From Pseudomonas sp. Irchel s3h17 (GTDB taxonomy: Bacteria > Pseudomonadota > Gammaproteobacteria > Pseudomonadales > Pseudomonadaceae): a stretch of DNA of 64,000 nt. Below the pieces are notes generated by a model. The model made no database searches and was not told the DNA's origin. It saw nothing but the letters and a program-made list of their open reading frames with translations. Position 1 is the stretch's first letter. Every line of letters begins with the position of its first letter. Location: contig NZ_FYDL01000011.1 of NCBI RefSeq assembly GCF_900187505.1, positions 181,385-245,384 on the forward strand, read 5' to 3'. Of this stretch, positions 16,167 to 25,289 are shown in pieces. Made by a program: the position numbers and the translations under genes.

Positions 16167-17165
16167 TTATCCGTGTGGCCTGAACTGACTCGGCGCCACT
16201 CCGCTCCAGCGTACAAAGGCATGGCGAAAGCTTGCGGTCTCGCTGAAACCCAGGGCTTCGGCAATGCGGTAGATCGGTAGTTGGTCCTCGCAGAGCATTT
16301 GCTTGGCTTGCTCGAAGCGTAGTTCGTCGAGCAACTCCTGATAGCTGCAACCCAGGTCTTTGAGGTGCCGGCGCAGGGTGCGCGGCGAACAGTTCATCTG
16401 CTGCGCCAGTCCGTCCAGCCCCGGGGCCGCATTCAGCTGTGCACTGAGCAATTGACGAATCCGTCCCAGCCACGCCTGACGTCCGGTGAACTCGATGTTC
16501 TGCTTGCGGCAGCGTTCGGCCATGGCCTGATGGGTGATGACATCGGCCAATGGCAGCGGTTGATCGAGCCAGCGCCGGTCAAAGGCGAAAGCGTTGTCCT
16601 TGGCCTCGAAGTGCAGTGGGCAAGCGAAGTGTTCGGCGTACCGGTCGCGGTAATCCGGCGCCACATGCTCAAGCCGGGCGGCGAGCAGGGGCAGGGAATG
16701 GCCGAGCAAGTCATCGCAGATAACCCTCAGCGACACCAGGCAGAACTCGGCATTGAACACGGCCAGTGCCGGGTTCTCCCGGTAATCGGCGGCCACAAAC
16801 CAGACCTGCTCGCCGTCCTCTTCCAGGCTCAGCTCGTAAAGTGTTCCCAACAGCGCCGGATACCGCATAGCCAGACGCAAAGCGTCACCGAAGGTGGCAC
16901 TGGTGAGCAGGGCATAGCCGAGCATGCCGTAGGACGATACGTGCATCCGTCTGCCCAATTCCAGGCCGATATCGTGCTTGAGGGCGACGGCGTTGGCGCA
17001 AACCTGCATTTCCTGGTGGGTGGTGATGCGTGTGTCCGCCCGGCTCAAGTCCGCGGTATTGATACCGCTGCCGGCCAGCAGTGCGTCACTCGACAAGCCT
17101 TCGGCCTTGAAGACATTGAGCGCCAGTGAGACAGCGTTGAGGGTGGTGAGGTGGGAGTGGAGCAT
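16167..17165 (-). CDS. AraC-family transcriptional regulator
   Basis: 332-residue regulator. The N-terminal 200 residues match the arabinose-binding-like domain of the OruR/ArgR-type AraC proteins, and the C-terminal 100 hold the double helix-turn-helix (LAQQMNCSPRTLRRHLKDLG, then IAEALGFSETASFRHAFVRWSG). I chose the ATG at 17163-17165 (AAGGCTGGA upstream). A longer open frame would run into the REPIN. It ends convergently with the FleN-like gene. The adjacent asparaginase-symporter-aspartase group reads in the same direction, so an amino-acid catabolic role is plausible but unproven. Confidence 0.85.
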   Translation of the reverse strand: MLHSHLTTLNAVSLALNVFKAEGLSSDALLAGSGINTADLSRADTRITTHQEMQVCANAVALKHDIGLELGRRMHVSSYGMLGYALLTSATFGDALRLAMRYPALLGTLYELSLEEDGEQVWFVAADYRENPALAVFNAEFCLVSLRVICDDLLGHSLPLLAARLEHVAPDYRDRYAEHFACPLHFEAKDNAFAFDRRWLDQPLPLADVITHQAMAERCRKQNIEFTGRQAWLGRIRQLLSAQLNAAPGLDGLAQQMNCSPRTLRRHLKDLGCSYQELLDELRFEQAKQMLCEDQLPIYRIAEALGFSETASFRHAFVRWSGVAPSQFRPHG

Positions 17166-17272
17166 GGGCGGTTCCAGCCTTGGGGTGCTGGAACAAGAGC
17201 AAGTTGTGTGCCTGACGACGATCTTGTGGGGGGAGCTGTATTGATCACAGGGCGGATGCCTGACACATACCC

Positions 17273-17404
17273 TGTGGCGAGCGAGCTTGCTCGCGCTGGA
17301 CTGCGCAGCAGTCCCAAAACCGGTCACCGGGTTTTATCTGAAACCCTGCAATAGTCATGTTGGGGGCGCTTCGCACCCCAGCGCGAGCAAGCTCGCTCGC
17401 CACG
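17273..17404. repeat. REPIN (paired inverted REP) with extended flanks
   Basis: Two inverted REP arms, 17274-17299 and 17378-17403, each itself palindromic (GCGAGC/GCTCGC). They enclose about 78 bases with further small hairpins (CTGCGCAGCAG; GGGGCGCTTCGCACCCC). The element is closely matched by 25861-25989, and the similarity runs beyond the arms on both sides. Confidence 0.9.
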
Positions 17405-17502
17405 GGGCCGCGTTCACGCTTGATTGAACGGCAGGAGTGCATGCGCGGCCGAGTCTTGGCGGGCAAGCCCGTTCCCATCGGACTTGGTGTCAGGTTTGAA
17501 GG

Positions 17503-18507
17503 TCAGCCCAGTTCGCCACAGAGGTCGAGTTCGACCAATCGCCGCACTTCAGCCGTTTCAAGGCCTGCACCCAACAGCGCGTGTAACTTGCCGAACGCAG
17601 CCTCACGGGTCATGCCGCCACCCGAAAGCACGCCGACGCCCCGCAGCCGACTGCCCGCTTCGTATACGTCCAGTTCGACGCCCCCTTCATGGCATTGCGT
17701 AACCGCCACCACCACAATGCCCTTGTCCCGCGCCCGTGCCAGGCTCGCCAGGAATGCGGGGTTGTCGCTGGGACCGGTGCCACTGCCGTAGCACTCCAGC
17801 ACCAGGCCTTGAATGCCGCTGTCGATCAGGCCATCGAGTATCTCGGCGCCGATGCCGGGAAAAAGCGGCAGTACCGCGACGTTCGCCAGCTGCCTGGGTT
17901 GGTCGTGATTCAGGTGCGCGGGTATTGAAGATGCTTTCACACCACCACCCTGACGCTCCAGGCGTTTGAACGGATGCCGGCCGAAACTGCGCACTTTCGC
18001 GCAACGGGTCGGGTCCAGCAGCTCGCCATGAAAATACAGGTGCACGCCCGGGGCCAGGCCCTGGCCGAGGGCGACCAGCGCGCCGCTGAGGTTTTCCCAG
18101 GCATCGCTGTCGGTCACGCCGGCCGGCAGCATCGAGCCGGTAAACACCACGCGGGCGTGCAGGCCCAGCAGCTGGAAACTCATGGCCGCCGAGCTGTAGG
18201 CCAAGGTATCGGTGCCATGCAGGATCAGCACGCTGTCACAGCCCTGGACATCCACCGCCTCCACCACCGCCTCGCGCAGTTGCTGCCAATAGGCCGGGGT
18301 CATGTTGGCGCTGTCGATCAGCGGCGACATCTCGCGAAAGCGCCACTGTGGCACCACCAGTTCAGGTTGGCTGTGCAGGTAGTCGCGCATCCGCGCTTCG
18401 AAACCGGATGCCGGGGCTAGGCCATGGGCGCTGGATTGCATGCCGATGGTGCCGCCGGTGTAGAGCACCATGACGTGCTGGGCGGCAGGGTAGGTCGAGG
18501 AATTCAT
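17503..18507 (-). CDS. L-asparaginase (asparaginase/glutaminase fold)
   Basis: Hydrolyses asparagine to aspartate and ammonia. Both active-site signatures are present: the TGGTIG loop with nucleophilic Thr near residue 18, and HGTDT near 100. Length is 334 residues. No signal peptide is visible, which suggests a cytoplasmic (type I-like) enzyme. I chose the ATG at 18505-18507, preceded by GGAGAA. A longer frame to 18570 adds 21 residues without similarity. It is downstream of the AGCS symporter and aspA on the same strand, together giving uptake, deamidation and deamination of asparagine/aspartate. Confidence 0.9.
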   Translation of the reverse strand: MNSSTYPAAQHVMVLYTGGTIGMQSSAHGLAPASGFEARMRDYLHSQPELVVPQWRFREMSPLIDSANMTPAYWQQLREAVVEAVDVQGCDSVLILHGTDTLAYSSAAMSFQLLGLHARVVFTGSMLPAGVTDSDAWENLSGALVALGQGLAPGVHLYFHGELLDPTRCAKVRSFGRHPFKRLERQGGGVKASSIPAHLNHDQPRQLANVAVLPLFPGIGAEILDGLIDSGIQGLVLECYGSGTGPSDNPAFLASLARARDKGIVVVAVTQCHEGGVELDVYEAGSRLRGVGVLSGGGMTREAAFGKLHALLGAGLETAEVRRLVELDLCGELG

Positions 18508-18605
18508 GGAGGTTCTCCGAAACGATGACGGCTTGCAGTCGAGCATGACGCTGACTGCAAGCCGTGTCACGTCGGGCGCAGGGGATGCGCCCGGTTTTAT
18601 ACCGA

Positions 18606-20066
18606 TCAGCGTTGCGCTGCGGTGTCGCCTTGCGGTTCAGCCTGAGCCTTGGCCTGAGTATTAGCGGCGGCTGGCGGGTTGGCCGGCCAGGCTTTGCGGT
18701 CCAGGTCCAGGTCCGGGAATTTGCTGGAATCGAACACGGGGGTCTTGATGCCGGCTGCACGCTGGTCATCGTAGTCACGCAGGATGCGCATGCCGATGTT
18801 GAACAGCAGGAACAGCGCGATCAGGTTGACGAACGCCAGCATCGTCATGGTGATGTCGGCGAAGGCAAACACCGTGCCGAGGTTCTCGATGGCACCCCAG
18901 AAGATCAGCACCAGTACCAGGGCGCGGTAGCCAATCAGCGCCTTGCGGTTGTCGCCGATCAGGAAGCGCAGGTTGCTCTCGCCCAGGTAGTAGTTGTAGA
19001 GGATCGAGGTGAACACGAACAACGCCAGCGCCACGGAGATGAACATCCGGCCCCATTCGCCGACCACGGCAGCCAGGGAGTTCTGGGTCAGGGCAATGCC
19101 GTCGCCTTCGAAGCCCGGGGTGTAGAAGCCCGAGAGCAGAATCAGCAACGCGGTGCAGGTGCAGATCACGAAGGTGTCGAGGAACACGCTGAACGCCTGG
19201 ACCACGCCCTGTGCAACCGGGTGCTCGACCTGTGCCACGGCGGCCACGTTTGGCGCACTGCCAAGGCCGGCTTCGTTGGCGAACACGCCGCGTTTCACGC
19301 CCATGATGATGGCACTGCCGATCAGGCCGCCGAAGGCCTGGTCCAGGCCGAAGGCGCTTTTGACGATGGTCATCAGCATGCCCGGCACCTGGTCGAATTG
19401 CAGCACGATCACGTAGATGGTCACGGCGATGTAGGCCAGGGTCTTGACCGGGACCAGCAGGTCAGCGATGCCCGCGATGCGCTTGATGCCGCCGATGAAT
19501 ACCAGCCCCAGCAACACCGCCAGGCCGATACCGGTGTAGGTGGTGTCCAGGCCGAAGGCATTGTTCAGCGAGTGGGTCACGGCGTGGGCTTGCAGGCCGT
19601 TGAAGGCGAAGCCGAAGGTGATCAGCAGCAGGAACGCCATGATCATGCCCAGCCAGCGTTTCTGCAGGCCGTGCTGGATGTAGTAGGACGGGCCGCCACG
19701 GTACAGGCCTTCGGAATCGCAGCGCTTGTAGAGCTGGCCGAGGGAGCATTCGAAGAAGCTGCTGGACATGCCGACCAGCGCGGTCACCCACATCCAGAAT
19801 ACGGCGCCCGGGCCACCGAGGGTCACGGCGATGCCGACCCCGGCAATGTTGCCCGCACCCACGCGCCCGGCGAGGCTGAGCATCAGGGCCTGGAAGGAGC
19901 TGAGTTGGCCGGCGCTGCTCTTGAGGCTGTCGCGGAACACCGCGAACATGTGGAAGAAGTGACGCAATTGAACGAAACGCGAGCGGATCGTGAAGTAGCT
20001 ACCGAGCCCGACAATGAGCACGATCAGTACTTTCCCTGAGAGGAAGTCGTTAATGACTTCGAGCAT
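18606..20066 (-). CDS. AGCS-family sodium:alanine/glycine-type symporter
   Basis: Inner-membrane sodium-coupled amino-acid transporter with about ten hydrophobic helices. Family signatures: SLAGRVGAGNIAGVGIAVTLGGPGAVFWMW near residue 80 and GVKRGVFANEAGLGSAPN near 275. Length is 486 residues from the ATG at 20064-20066 (AGGAAT upstream). The last 45 residues form a polar cytoplasmic tail rich in Ala, Gln and Lys. The actual substrate cannot be read from sequence. Its position between aspartase and asparaginase genes makes alanine or a related amino acid likely. Confidence 0.9.
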   Translation of the reverse strand: MLEVINDFLSGKVLIVLIVGLGSYFTIRSRFVQLRHFFHMFAVFRDSLKSSAGQLSSFQALMLSLAGRVGAGNIAGVGIAVTLGGPGAVFWMWVTALVGMSSSFFECSLGQLYKRCDSEGLYRGGPSYYIQHGLQKRWLGMIMAFLLLITFGFAFNGLQAHAVTHSLNNAFGLDTTYTGIGLAVLLGLVFIGGIKRIAGIADLLVPVKTLAYIAVTIYVIVLQFDQVPGMLMTIVKSAFGLDQAFGGLIGSAIIMGVKRGVFANEAGLGSAPNVAAVAQVEHPVAQGVVQAFSVFLDTFVICTCTALLILLSGFYTPGFEGDGIALTQNSLAAVVGEWGRMFISVALALFVFTSILYNYYLGESNLRFLIGDNRKALIGYRALVLVLIFWGAIENLGTVFAFADITMTMLAFVNLIALFLLFNIGMRILRDYDDQRAAGIKTPVFDSSKFPDLDLDRKAWPANPPAAANTQAKAQAEPQGDTAAQR

Positions 20067-20507
20067 GGAGTATTCCTCGCTGTTTTTTGTGTAGGCAAAT
20101 GCTGGCCAGGCAGACACATCGCGTTACACCCGTTTGCGCACGGCACAACAGGCGAGACGGAGGTCGTCCCGGCTTCCTTTCGCGGGTTTGTTATTAGTTC
20201 GGGTTTCGCATGGCTTGGGGTCTCGCTACCGACGACCGCTCATGCGAAGAGGGGCGGCACTATACCTATCGGGGCGCCGTCCGTCTGCACTGTTGTGGTG
20301 CGGGTGCCGAAGCGAGCCCTTCGAAGCACCTGGCCTTTTCGGGATCAGGCGGTTGTCGGAGCGGGCGAACTCGCTCCCACAGCGCCTGTGTCGTTGCAAA
20401 AAACCCAAAAAAAAGGGCCTGGAGAATGATCTCCAGGCCCTCAAAAGGTGAGAGGTGTCTAGTCCCTCGACCTGGTGAGCGGTGGCTCTTCGTTGAAAGA
20501 GCGGGCG
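20067..20507. other. Intergenic region between aspA and the AGCS symporter
   Basis: 441 bases. Holds the presumed symporter promoter, a single degenerate REP-like palindrome at about 20353-20382 (GGAGCGGGCGAACTCGCTCC), and the aspA terminator. I see no coding frame with convincing codon use. Confidence 0.6.
20404..20441 (-). terminator. Intrinsic terminator of aspA
   Basis: Ten-base-pair perfect stem (GGGCCTGGAG/CTCCAGGCCC, loop AATGAT) followed on the minus strand by a long T-run (forward A-run 20401-20414). It lies about 65 bases after the aspA stop. Confidence 0.9.
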
Positions 20508-21932
20508 TCAGGCCTTCAAGGGCACCAGACGCGGAGCAATCATGTTTTCCGGACGCAGGATGTCGGCGAGCATGTCTTCGTCGAGCAAGCCTTCTTCGCG
20601 TACCAGTTCCAGCACGCCGCGGCCGCTTTCAAGGGCGATACGGGCGATGCGGGTGGCGTTCTCATAGCCGATGTACGGGTTCAGCGCAGTGACCAGGCCG
20701 ATCGAGTGCTCGACCAGTTCGCGGCAGCGGGCTTCGTTGGCGGTGATGCCGACGATGCAGTGCTCGCGCAGCATGTCCATGGCGCGTTGCAGCAGGCGGA
20801 TCGAGTCGAAGATCTTGAAGGCGATCAACGGCTCCATCACGTTCAGCTGCAGCTGGCCGCCTTCGGCCGCGATGGTCAGGGCCAGGTCGTTACCGATGAT
20901 CTGGAAGGCCACCTGGTTAACGGCTTCCGGAATTACCGGGTTGACCTTGCCTGGCATGATCGAGCTGCCTGGCTGACGCGCTGGCAGGTTGATTTCATTG
21001 ATGCCGGTACGTGGGCCGCTGGACAGCAGGCGCAAGTCGTTGCAGATCTTCGACAGCTTGACCGCGGTGCGCTTGAGCATGCCGGAGAACAGCACGAAGG
21101 CGCCCATGTCGGAAGTGGCTTCGATCAGGTCGGCAGCGGGTACCAGCGGTTGACCGCTGATCAGTGCCAGGCGCTCAACGGCCAGGTGCTGGTAACGCGG
21201 GTCGGCGTTGATGCCGGTGCCGATCGCGGTGCCGCCCAGGTTGACTTCGGTCAGCAGCTCCGGAGCCAGGGTCTTCAGGCGTGCCAGGTCTTCGCCCAGG
21301 GTAGTGGCGAAGGCCCGGAATTCCTGGCCAAGAGTCATCGGCACAGCGTCTTGTAGCTGGGTACGACCCATCTTCAGGACGTGGTTGAACTCCTGACCCT
21401 TGGCAGCGAATGCCTGGATCAGGCTGTCGAGGCTGGCGAGCAGGGCGTCGTGACCCAACAGCAGACCCAGGCGGATGGCCGTCGGGTAGGCGTCGTTGGT
21501 CGATTGCGCCATGTTCACGTCGTTGTTCGGGTGCAGGTACTGGTATTCGCCTTTCTGGTGACCCATGGCCTCCAGCGCGATGTTGGCGATGACTTCGTTG
21601 GCATTCATGTTGGTTGAAGTGCCAGCGCCGCCTTGAATCATGTCCACCACGAACTCTTCGTGGAAATCGCCGCGGATCAGACGGGCACAGGCTTCGCTGA
21701 TGGCAGCGTGCTTGGCTTCGCTGAGGTGACCCAGCTCACGGTTGGCGTCGGCAGCAGCCTGCTTGACCATCGCCAGGCCCACTACCAGCTTCGGGTAATG
21801 CGAAATCGGAACGCCGGAGAGACGGAAGTTATTCACCGCTCGCAGGGTCTGGATGCCGTAATACGCTTGAGCTGGTACGTCGAGTACGCCAAGCAGGTCT
21901 TTTTCTGTGCGGAAAGATGCAGCGGAGGACAT
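20508..21932 (-). CDS. aspA: Aspartate ammonia-lyase (aspartase)
   Basis: Reversibly deaminates aspartate to fumarate and ammonia. Belongs to the class II fumarase/aspartase superfamily. The superfamily signature GSSIMPGKVNP is near residue 320, with the SS loop that supplies the catalytic serine, and TSTNMNANEVIAN and STNDAYPT segments lie in the first 150 residues. Length is 474 residues. I chose the ATG at 21930-21932 (start MSSAASFRTEKD). An ATG four codons upstream has a ribosome site that is too close. It is divergent from a LysR regulator, the usual arrangement for direct control. Confidence 0.94.
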   Translation of the reverse strand: MSSAASFRTEKDLLGVLDVPAQAYYGIQTLRAVNNFRLSGVPISHYPKLVVGLAMVKQAAADANRELGHLSEAKHAAISEACARLIRGDFHEEFVVDMIQGGAGTSTNMNANEVIANIALEAMGHQKGEYQYLHPNNDVNMAQSTNDAYPTAIRLGLLLGHDALLASLDSLIQAFAAKGQEFNHVLKMGRTQLQDAVPMTLGQEFRAFATTLGEDLARLKTLAPELLTEVNLGGTAIGTGINADPRYQHLAVERLALISGQPLVPAADLIEATSDMGAFVLFSGMLKRTAVKLSKICNDLRLLSSGPRTGINEINLPARQPGSSIMPGKVNPVIPEAVNQVAFQIIGNDLALTIAAEGGQLQLNVMEPLIAFKIFDSIRLLQRAMDMLREHCIVGITANEARCRELVEHSIGLVTALNPYIGYENATRIARIALESGRGVLELVREEGLLDEDMLADILRPENMIAPRLVPLKA

Positions 21933-22112
21933 GATAGAAATCATCTCGATATGGACCCGGTCTGTGCCGGAACGCTGTGAATGCTAGGCTTGTGGAGAAT
22001 TTTGGGCCAATGCTGTTAAGCACTGGCCTATGCATATTCGGCATAATGCCCATGTGACGCCGTGTGCGCGACGAACGTGTGACCTAAATTGGTGCGTGTC
22101 CGGGAGGACGTG

Positions 22113-23030
22113 ATGAATCTGGAAAGCAAATGGCTTGAGGACTTTAGTGCCCTGGCCGCCACCCGTAGTTTCTCGCAGGCCGCCGAACGGCGCTTCGTGA
22201 CCCAACCGGCCTTCAGTCGGCGGATCCGTAGCCTCGAGGCTGCGTTGGGGCTGACGCTGGTCAACCGTTCACGCACGCCCATCGAACTCACGGCCGCCGG
22301 GCAACTGTTCCTGGTGACGGCACGCACGGTGGTCGAACAGCTGGGCGAAGTGTTGCGCCACCTGCATCACCTGGAAGGCGGGCAAGGGGAGGTGATGCAA
22401 GTTGCGGCCGCCCACTCGCTGGCCCTGGGTTTCTTTCCGCGCTGGATCGCGCAACTGCGCAACGAGGGCCTGAACATTGCCACGCGATTGGTCGCCACCA
22501 ATGTGGGCGACGCCGTGCATGCGCTGCGCGAAGGCGGTTGCGACCTGATGCTGGCGTTCTATGACCCGGACGCCGCCCTGCAAATGGACCCGGAGATTTT
22601 CCCGTCGCTGCACCTGGGCCATACCGAAATGCTCCCGGTGTGCGCAGCCGATGCCGACGGCAAGCCGCTGTTCGACCTCGAAGGCGAGGCCAGCGTGCCG
22701 TTGCTGGCCTACAGTGCCGGCGCGTTTCTGGGGCGCTCGGTGAACATGCTGTTGCGCCAGCGCGCCCTGCGCTTCACCACCGTCTATGAAACGGCGATGG
22801 CCGACAGCCTGAAGAGCATGGCGCTGGAAGGGCTGGGGATCGCATGGGTGCCACAACTGAGTGCGCGGGCTGAACTGGCGCGCGGTGAGCTGGTGGTCTG
22901 TGGCGGACCGCAGTGGCATGTGCCGCTGGAGATCCGCCTGTATCGCTGTGCGCTGGTACGCAAGGCCAATGTGCGGTTGTTGTGGCGCAAGCTCGAGGGC
23001 GGCGCGGCGCAGGGAACCCCGAATACATGA
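22113..23030 (+). CDS. LysR-family transcriptional regulator
   Basis: 305-residue LysR protein. The N-terminal winged helix-turn-helix (FSALAATRSFSQAAERRFVTQPAFSRRI segment, residues 9-36) is followed by the type 2 periplasmic-binding-like effector domain. GGGAGG lies nine bases before the ATG at 22113. It is divergent from aspA across about 180 bases, so aspA (and the downstream symporter and asparaginase) are the most likely targets. The effector is unknown. Confidence 0.9.
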   Translation: MNLESKWLEDFSALAATRSFSQAAERRFVTQPAFSRRIRSLEAALGLTLVNRSRTPIELTAAGQLFLVTARTVVEQLGEVLRHLHHLEGGQGEVMQVAAAHSLALGFFPRWIAQLRNEGLNIATRLVATNVGDAVHALREGGCDLMLAFYDPDAALQMDPEIFPSLHLGHTEMLPVCAADADGKPLFDLEGEASVPLLAYSAGAFLGRSVNMLLRQRALRFTTVYETAMADSLKSMALEGLGIAWVPQLSARAELARGELVVCGGPQWHVPLEIRLYRCALVRKANVRLLWRKLEGGAAQGTPNT

Positions 23031-23148
23031 GTTTGGGGCCTCGCCGTGGGGCCCCTGTCCGCTGACCTTGAAGTCAATAAAACCGGCACTTGGAGCCGTA
23101 TGACAGATGGTCGTACAGGGGGCTGTTTATCTGCGGTATTACGGTATA

Positions 23149-23227
23149 CTGCGCGGCCTTCGGCCGGCTTATCTGGCCATAATTCGTACAATCAAGCCAC
23201 GCATTCTGCGTGGCTTGTTGTTTTTTG
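23149..23227 (+). promoter_or_regulatory. Candidate purE promoter and leader hairpin (attenuator-like)
   Basis: TATACT at 23149-23154 is a good -10 element. About 40 bases downstream a stem AAGCCACGC/GCGTGGCTT is followed by TTGTTGTTTTTT (to 23227), which is terminator-like but lies inside the leader, about 40 bases before the purE ATG. A GC-rich GGCCTTCGGCC hairpin precedes it. This could be an attenuator, or the terminator of the upstream LysR gene. Confidence 0.5.
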
Positions 23228-23264
23228 ACGCGCCTGCGGGCGCCCAGAGAGAAGAGGCGCGACG

Positions 23265-23756
23265 ATGAGTGCACTGGTTGGCGTGATCATGGGCTCCAAG
23301 TCCGATTGGTCCACCCTTAGCCACACCGCCGATATGCTGGAAAAGCTCGGCATCCCTTACGAGGTGAAAGTGGTCTCGGCCCACCGCACCCCGGACCTGC
23401 TGTTCCAGTACGCCGAAGAGGCCGAGTCGCGTGGCATCGAGGTGATCATCGCCGGCGCCGGTGGCGCGGCGCACCTGCCAGGCATGTGTGCGGCCAAGAC
23501 CCACCTGCCGGTACTGGGCGTTCCGGTGCAGTCGTCGATGCTCTCGGGTGTCGATTCGCTGCTCTCTATCGTGCAGATGCCTGCGGGCATTCCGGTTGCC
23601 ACCCTGGCCATCGGCAAGGCCGGCGCGATCAACGCCGCCCTGCTGTCGGCGAGTATCCTGGGCGCCAAGCATCCGCAGTTCCACGCGGTGCTCAAGACCT
23701 TCCGTGCTGAGCAGACAGACAGCGTTCTGGACAATCCAGACCCACGCATCGCCTGA
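23265..23756 (+). CDS. purE: PurE, N5-carboxyaminoimidazole ribonucleotide mutase
   Basis: Purine synthesis: moves the carboxyl group of N5-CAIR to give CAIR. Class I PurE of 163 residues with the GSKSDWSTLSHTADML start region, SAHRTPD near residue 45 (catalytic His) and GAGGAAHLPGM near 72. An AGAGAAGAGG ribosome site precedes the ATG. purK follows 11 bases after the stop and supplies its substrate, so the two form an operon. Confidence 0.96.
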   Translation: MSALVGVIMGSKSDWSTLSHTADMLEKLGIPYEVKVVSAHRTPDLLFQYAEEAESRGIEVIIAGAGGAAHLPGMCAAKTHLPVLGVPVQSSMLSGVDSLLSIVQMPAGIPVATLAIGKAGAINAALLSASILGAKHPQFHAVLKTFRAEQTDSVLDNPDPRIA

Positions 23757-23767
23757 GGTTGTTGACG

Positions 23768-24853
23768 ATGAAGATCGGTGTAATCGGTGGCGGCCAGTTA
23801 GGTCGCATGCTGGCCTTGGCGGGGACTCCGCTGGGCATGAACTTCGCTTTCCTGGACCCCGCGCCGGATGCCTGCGCAGCCGCGCTGGGTGAACACCTGC
23901 GGGCCGATTACGGCGATCAGGATCACCTGCGTCAACTGGCGGACGAAGTCGACCTGGTGACGTTCGAATTCGAAAGCGTCCCGGCTGAAACCGTGGCCTT
24001 TCTGTCGCAATTCGTCCCGGTGTACCCGAGCGCCGAAGCGCTGCGCATCGCTCGCGATCGCTGGTTCGAGAAGAGCATGTTCAAGGACCTGGGCATTCCG
24101 ACCCCGGCCTTCGCCGACATCCAGTCGCAAGCCGACCTGGACGAAGCCGTTGCCGCCATCGGTCTGCCGGCCGTGCTGAAAACCCGTACCCTGGGTTACG
24201 ACGGCAAGGGCCAGAAGGTTCTACGCAGCGCAGAAGACGTTGTGGGCACCTTCGCCGAGCTGGGCAGTGTCGCCTGCTTGCTGGAAGGCTTCGTGCCCTT
24301 CACCGGTGAAGTGTCGCTGATTGCCGTGCGCGCTCGCGATGGCGAGACGAAGTTCTACCCCCTGGTGCATAACACCCACGACAGCGGCATTCTCAAGCTG
24401 TCCGTGGCCAGCACCGACCACCCGTTGCAAGCCCTGGCCGAGGATTACTCCAGCCGCGTGCTCAAGCAGCTGGAGTATGTGGGCGTGATGGCGTTCGAGT
24501 TCTTTGAAGTCGACGGTGGCCTCAAGGCCAACGAAATCGCCCCGCGTGTCCACAACTCCGGACACTGGACCACCGAAGGCGCCGAGTGCAGCCAGTTCGA
24601 AAACCACCTGCGCGCCGTTGCCGGCCTGCCGTTGGGTTCGACCGCCAAGGTGGGCGAGAGCGCCATGCTCAACTTCATCGGTGTGGTGCCGCCGGTTGAG
24701 CAGGTCGTCGCCATCAGCGATTGCCATCTGCACCACTATGGCAAGGCGTTCAAGGTTGGCCGCAAGGTCGGTCACGCCAACTTGCGCTGTGCCGACAAGG
24801 CCACGCTGGAGCGGCAGATCCTCAAGGTCGAAGCGCTCATCGCCGAGCAATAA
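23768..24853 (+). CDS. purK: PurK, N5-carboxyaminoimidazole ribonucleotide synthase
   Basis: ATP-grasp ligase that carboxylates aminoimidazole ribonucleotide with bicarbonate. Residues 1-12 (MKIGVIGGGQLG) form the N-terminal nucleotide loop. The ATP-grasp core includes KTRTLGYDGKGQ near 140 and FEFFEVDGGLKANEIAPRVHNSGHWT near 240-265. Length is 361 residues. I chose the ATG at 23768 (GAGG nine bases upstream) over the two upstream TTG codons. Confidence 0.96.
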   Translation: MKIGVIGGGQLGRMLALAGTPLGMNFAFLDPAPDACAAALGEHLRADYGDQDHLRQLADEVDLVTFEFESVPAETVAFLSQFVPVYPSAEALRIARDRWFEKSMFKDLGIPTPAFADIQSQADLDEAVAAIGLPAVLKTRTLGYDGKGQKVLRSAEDVVGTFAELGSVACLLEGFVPFTGEVSLIAVRARDGETKFYPLVHNTHDSGILKLSVASTDHPLQALAEDYSSRVLKQLEYVGVMAFEFFEVDGGLKANEIAPRVHNSGHWTTEGAECSQFENHLRAVAGLPLGSTAKVGESAMLNFIGVVPPVEQVVAISDCHLHHYGKAFKVGRKVGHANLRCADKATLERQILKVEALIAEQ

Positions 24854-24957
24854 TCCACAGGCCCGGTGGGAACCTTCGGTGACCACCACCCTCTGATGGC
24901 AGGATGCCAAAGTCTGGCTAGGCTTTGAGCAATCCATTTCATTCAGAGGGAAGCGCC

Positions 24958-25203
24958 ATGGGAATTATTGGAACCATCTTCATCGGATTGATCGTGGGCC
25001 TGCTGGCTCGATTCCTGAAACCGGGTGATGACAGCATGGGCTGGATCATGACCATCCTGCTCGGTATCGGTGGCTCTCTGGCGGCTACCTACGGCGGTCA
25101 GGCGCTCGGCATCTACCAGGCGGGTCAAGGTGCAGGCTTTATTGGTGCCCTGGTGGGCGCGGTGGTGTTGCTGGTGATCTACGGCCTGGTGAAAAAGAAC
25201 TGA
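24958..25203 (+). CDS. GlsB/YeaQ/YmgE-family small membrane protein
   Basis: 81-residue hydrophobic protein with three predicted membrane segments and the Gly-rich family pattern (GLIVGLLARFLKPGDDSMGW; TILLGIGGSLAATY). The family is often stress-induced, with no defined biochemical activity. An AGAGGGA ribosome site supports the ATG at 24958. It stands alone between purK and the DUF3299 gene, each separated by about 85-105 bases. Confidence 0.88.
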   Translation: MGIIGTIFIGLIVGLLARFLKPGDDSMGWIMTILLGIGGSLAATYGGQALGIYQAGQGAGFIGALVGAVVLLVIYGLVKKN

Positions 25204-25289
25204 TTCAAGCGACAAAGCCCTCTCTGCCGCGCAGGCGGGGCGGGCTAGAATGCTCGGCGATTGACCGTCCCTTCCTACCGAGCACTTTC

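Noticed and set aside
18564..20039. Plus-strand frame of 491 codons opposite the AGCS symporter
   Set aside because: His/Gln/Glu-rich low-complexity product; the minus strand encodes a clear AGCS transporter.
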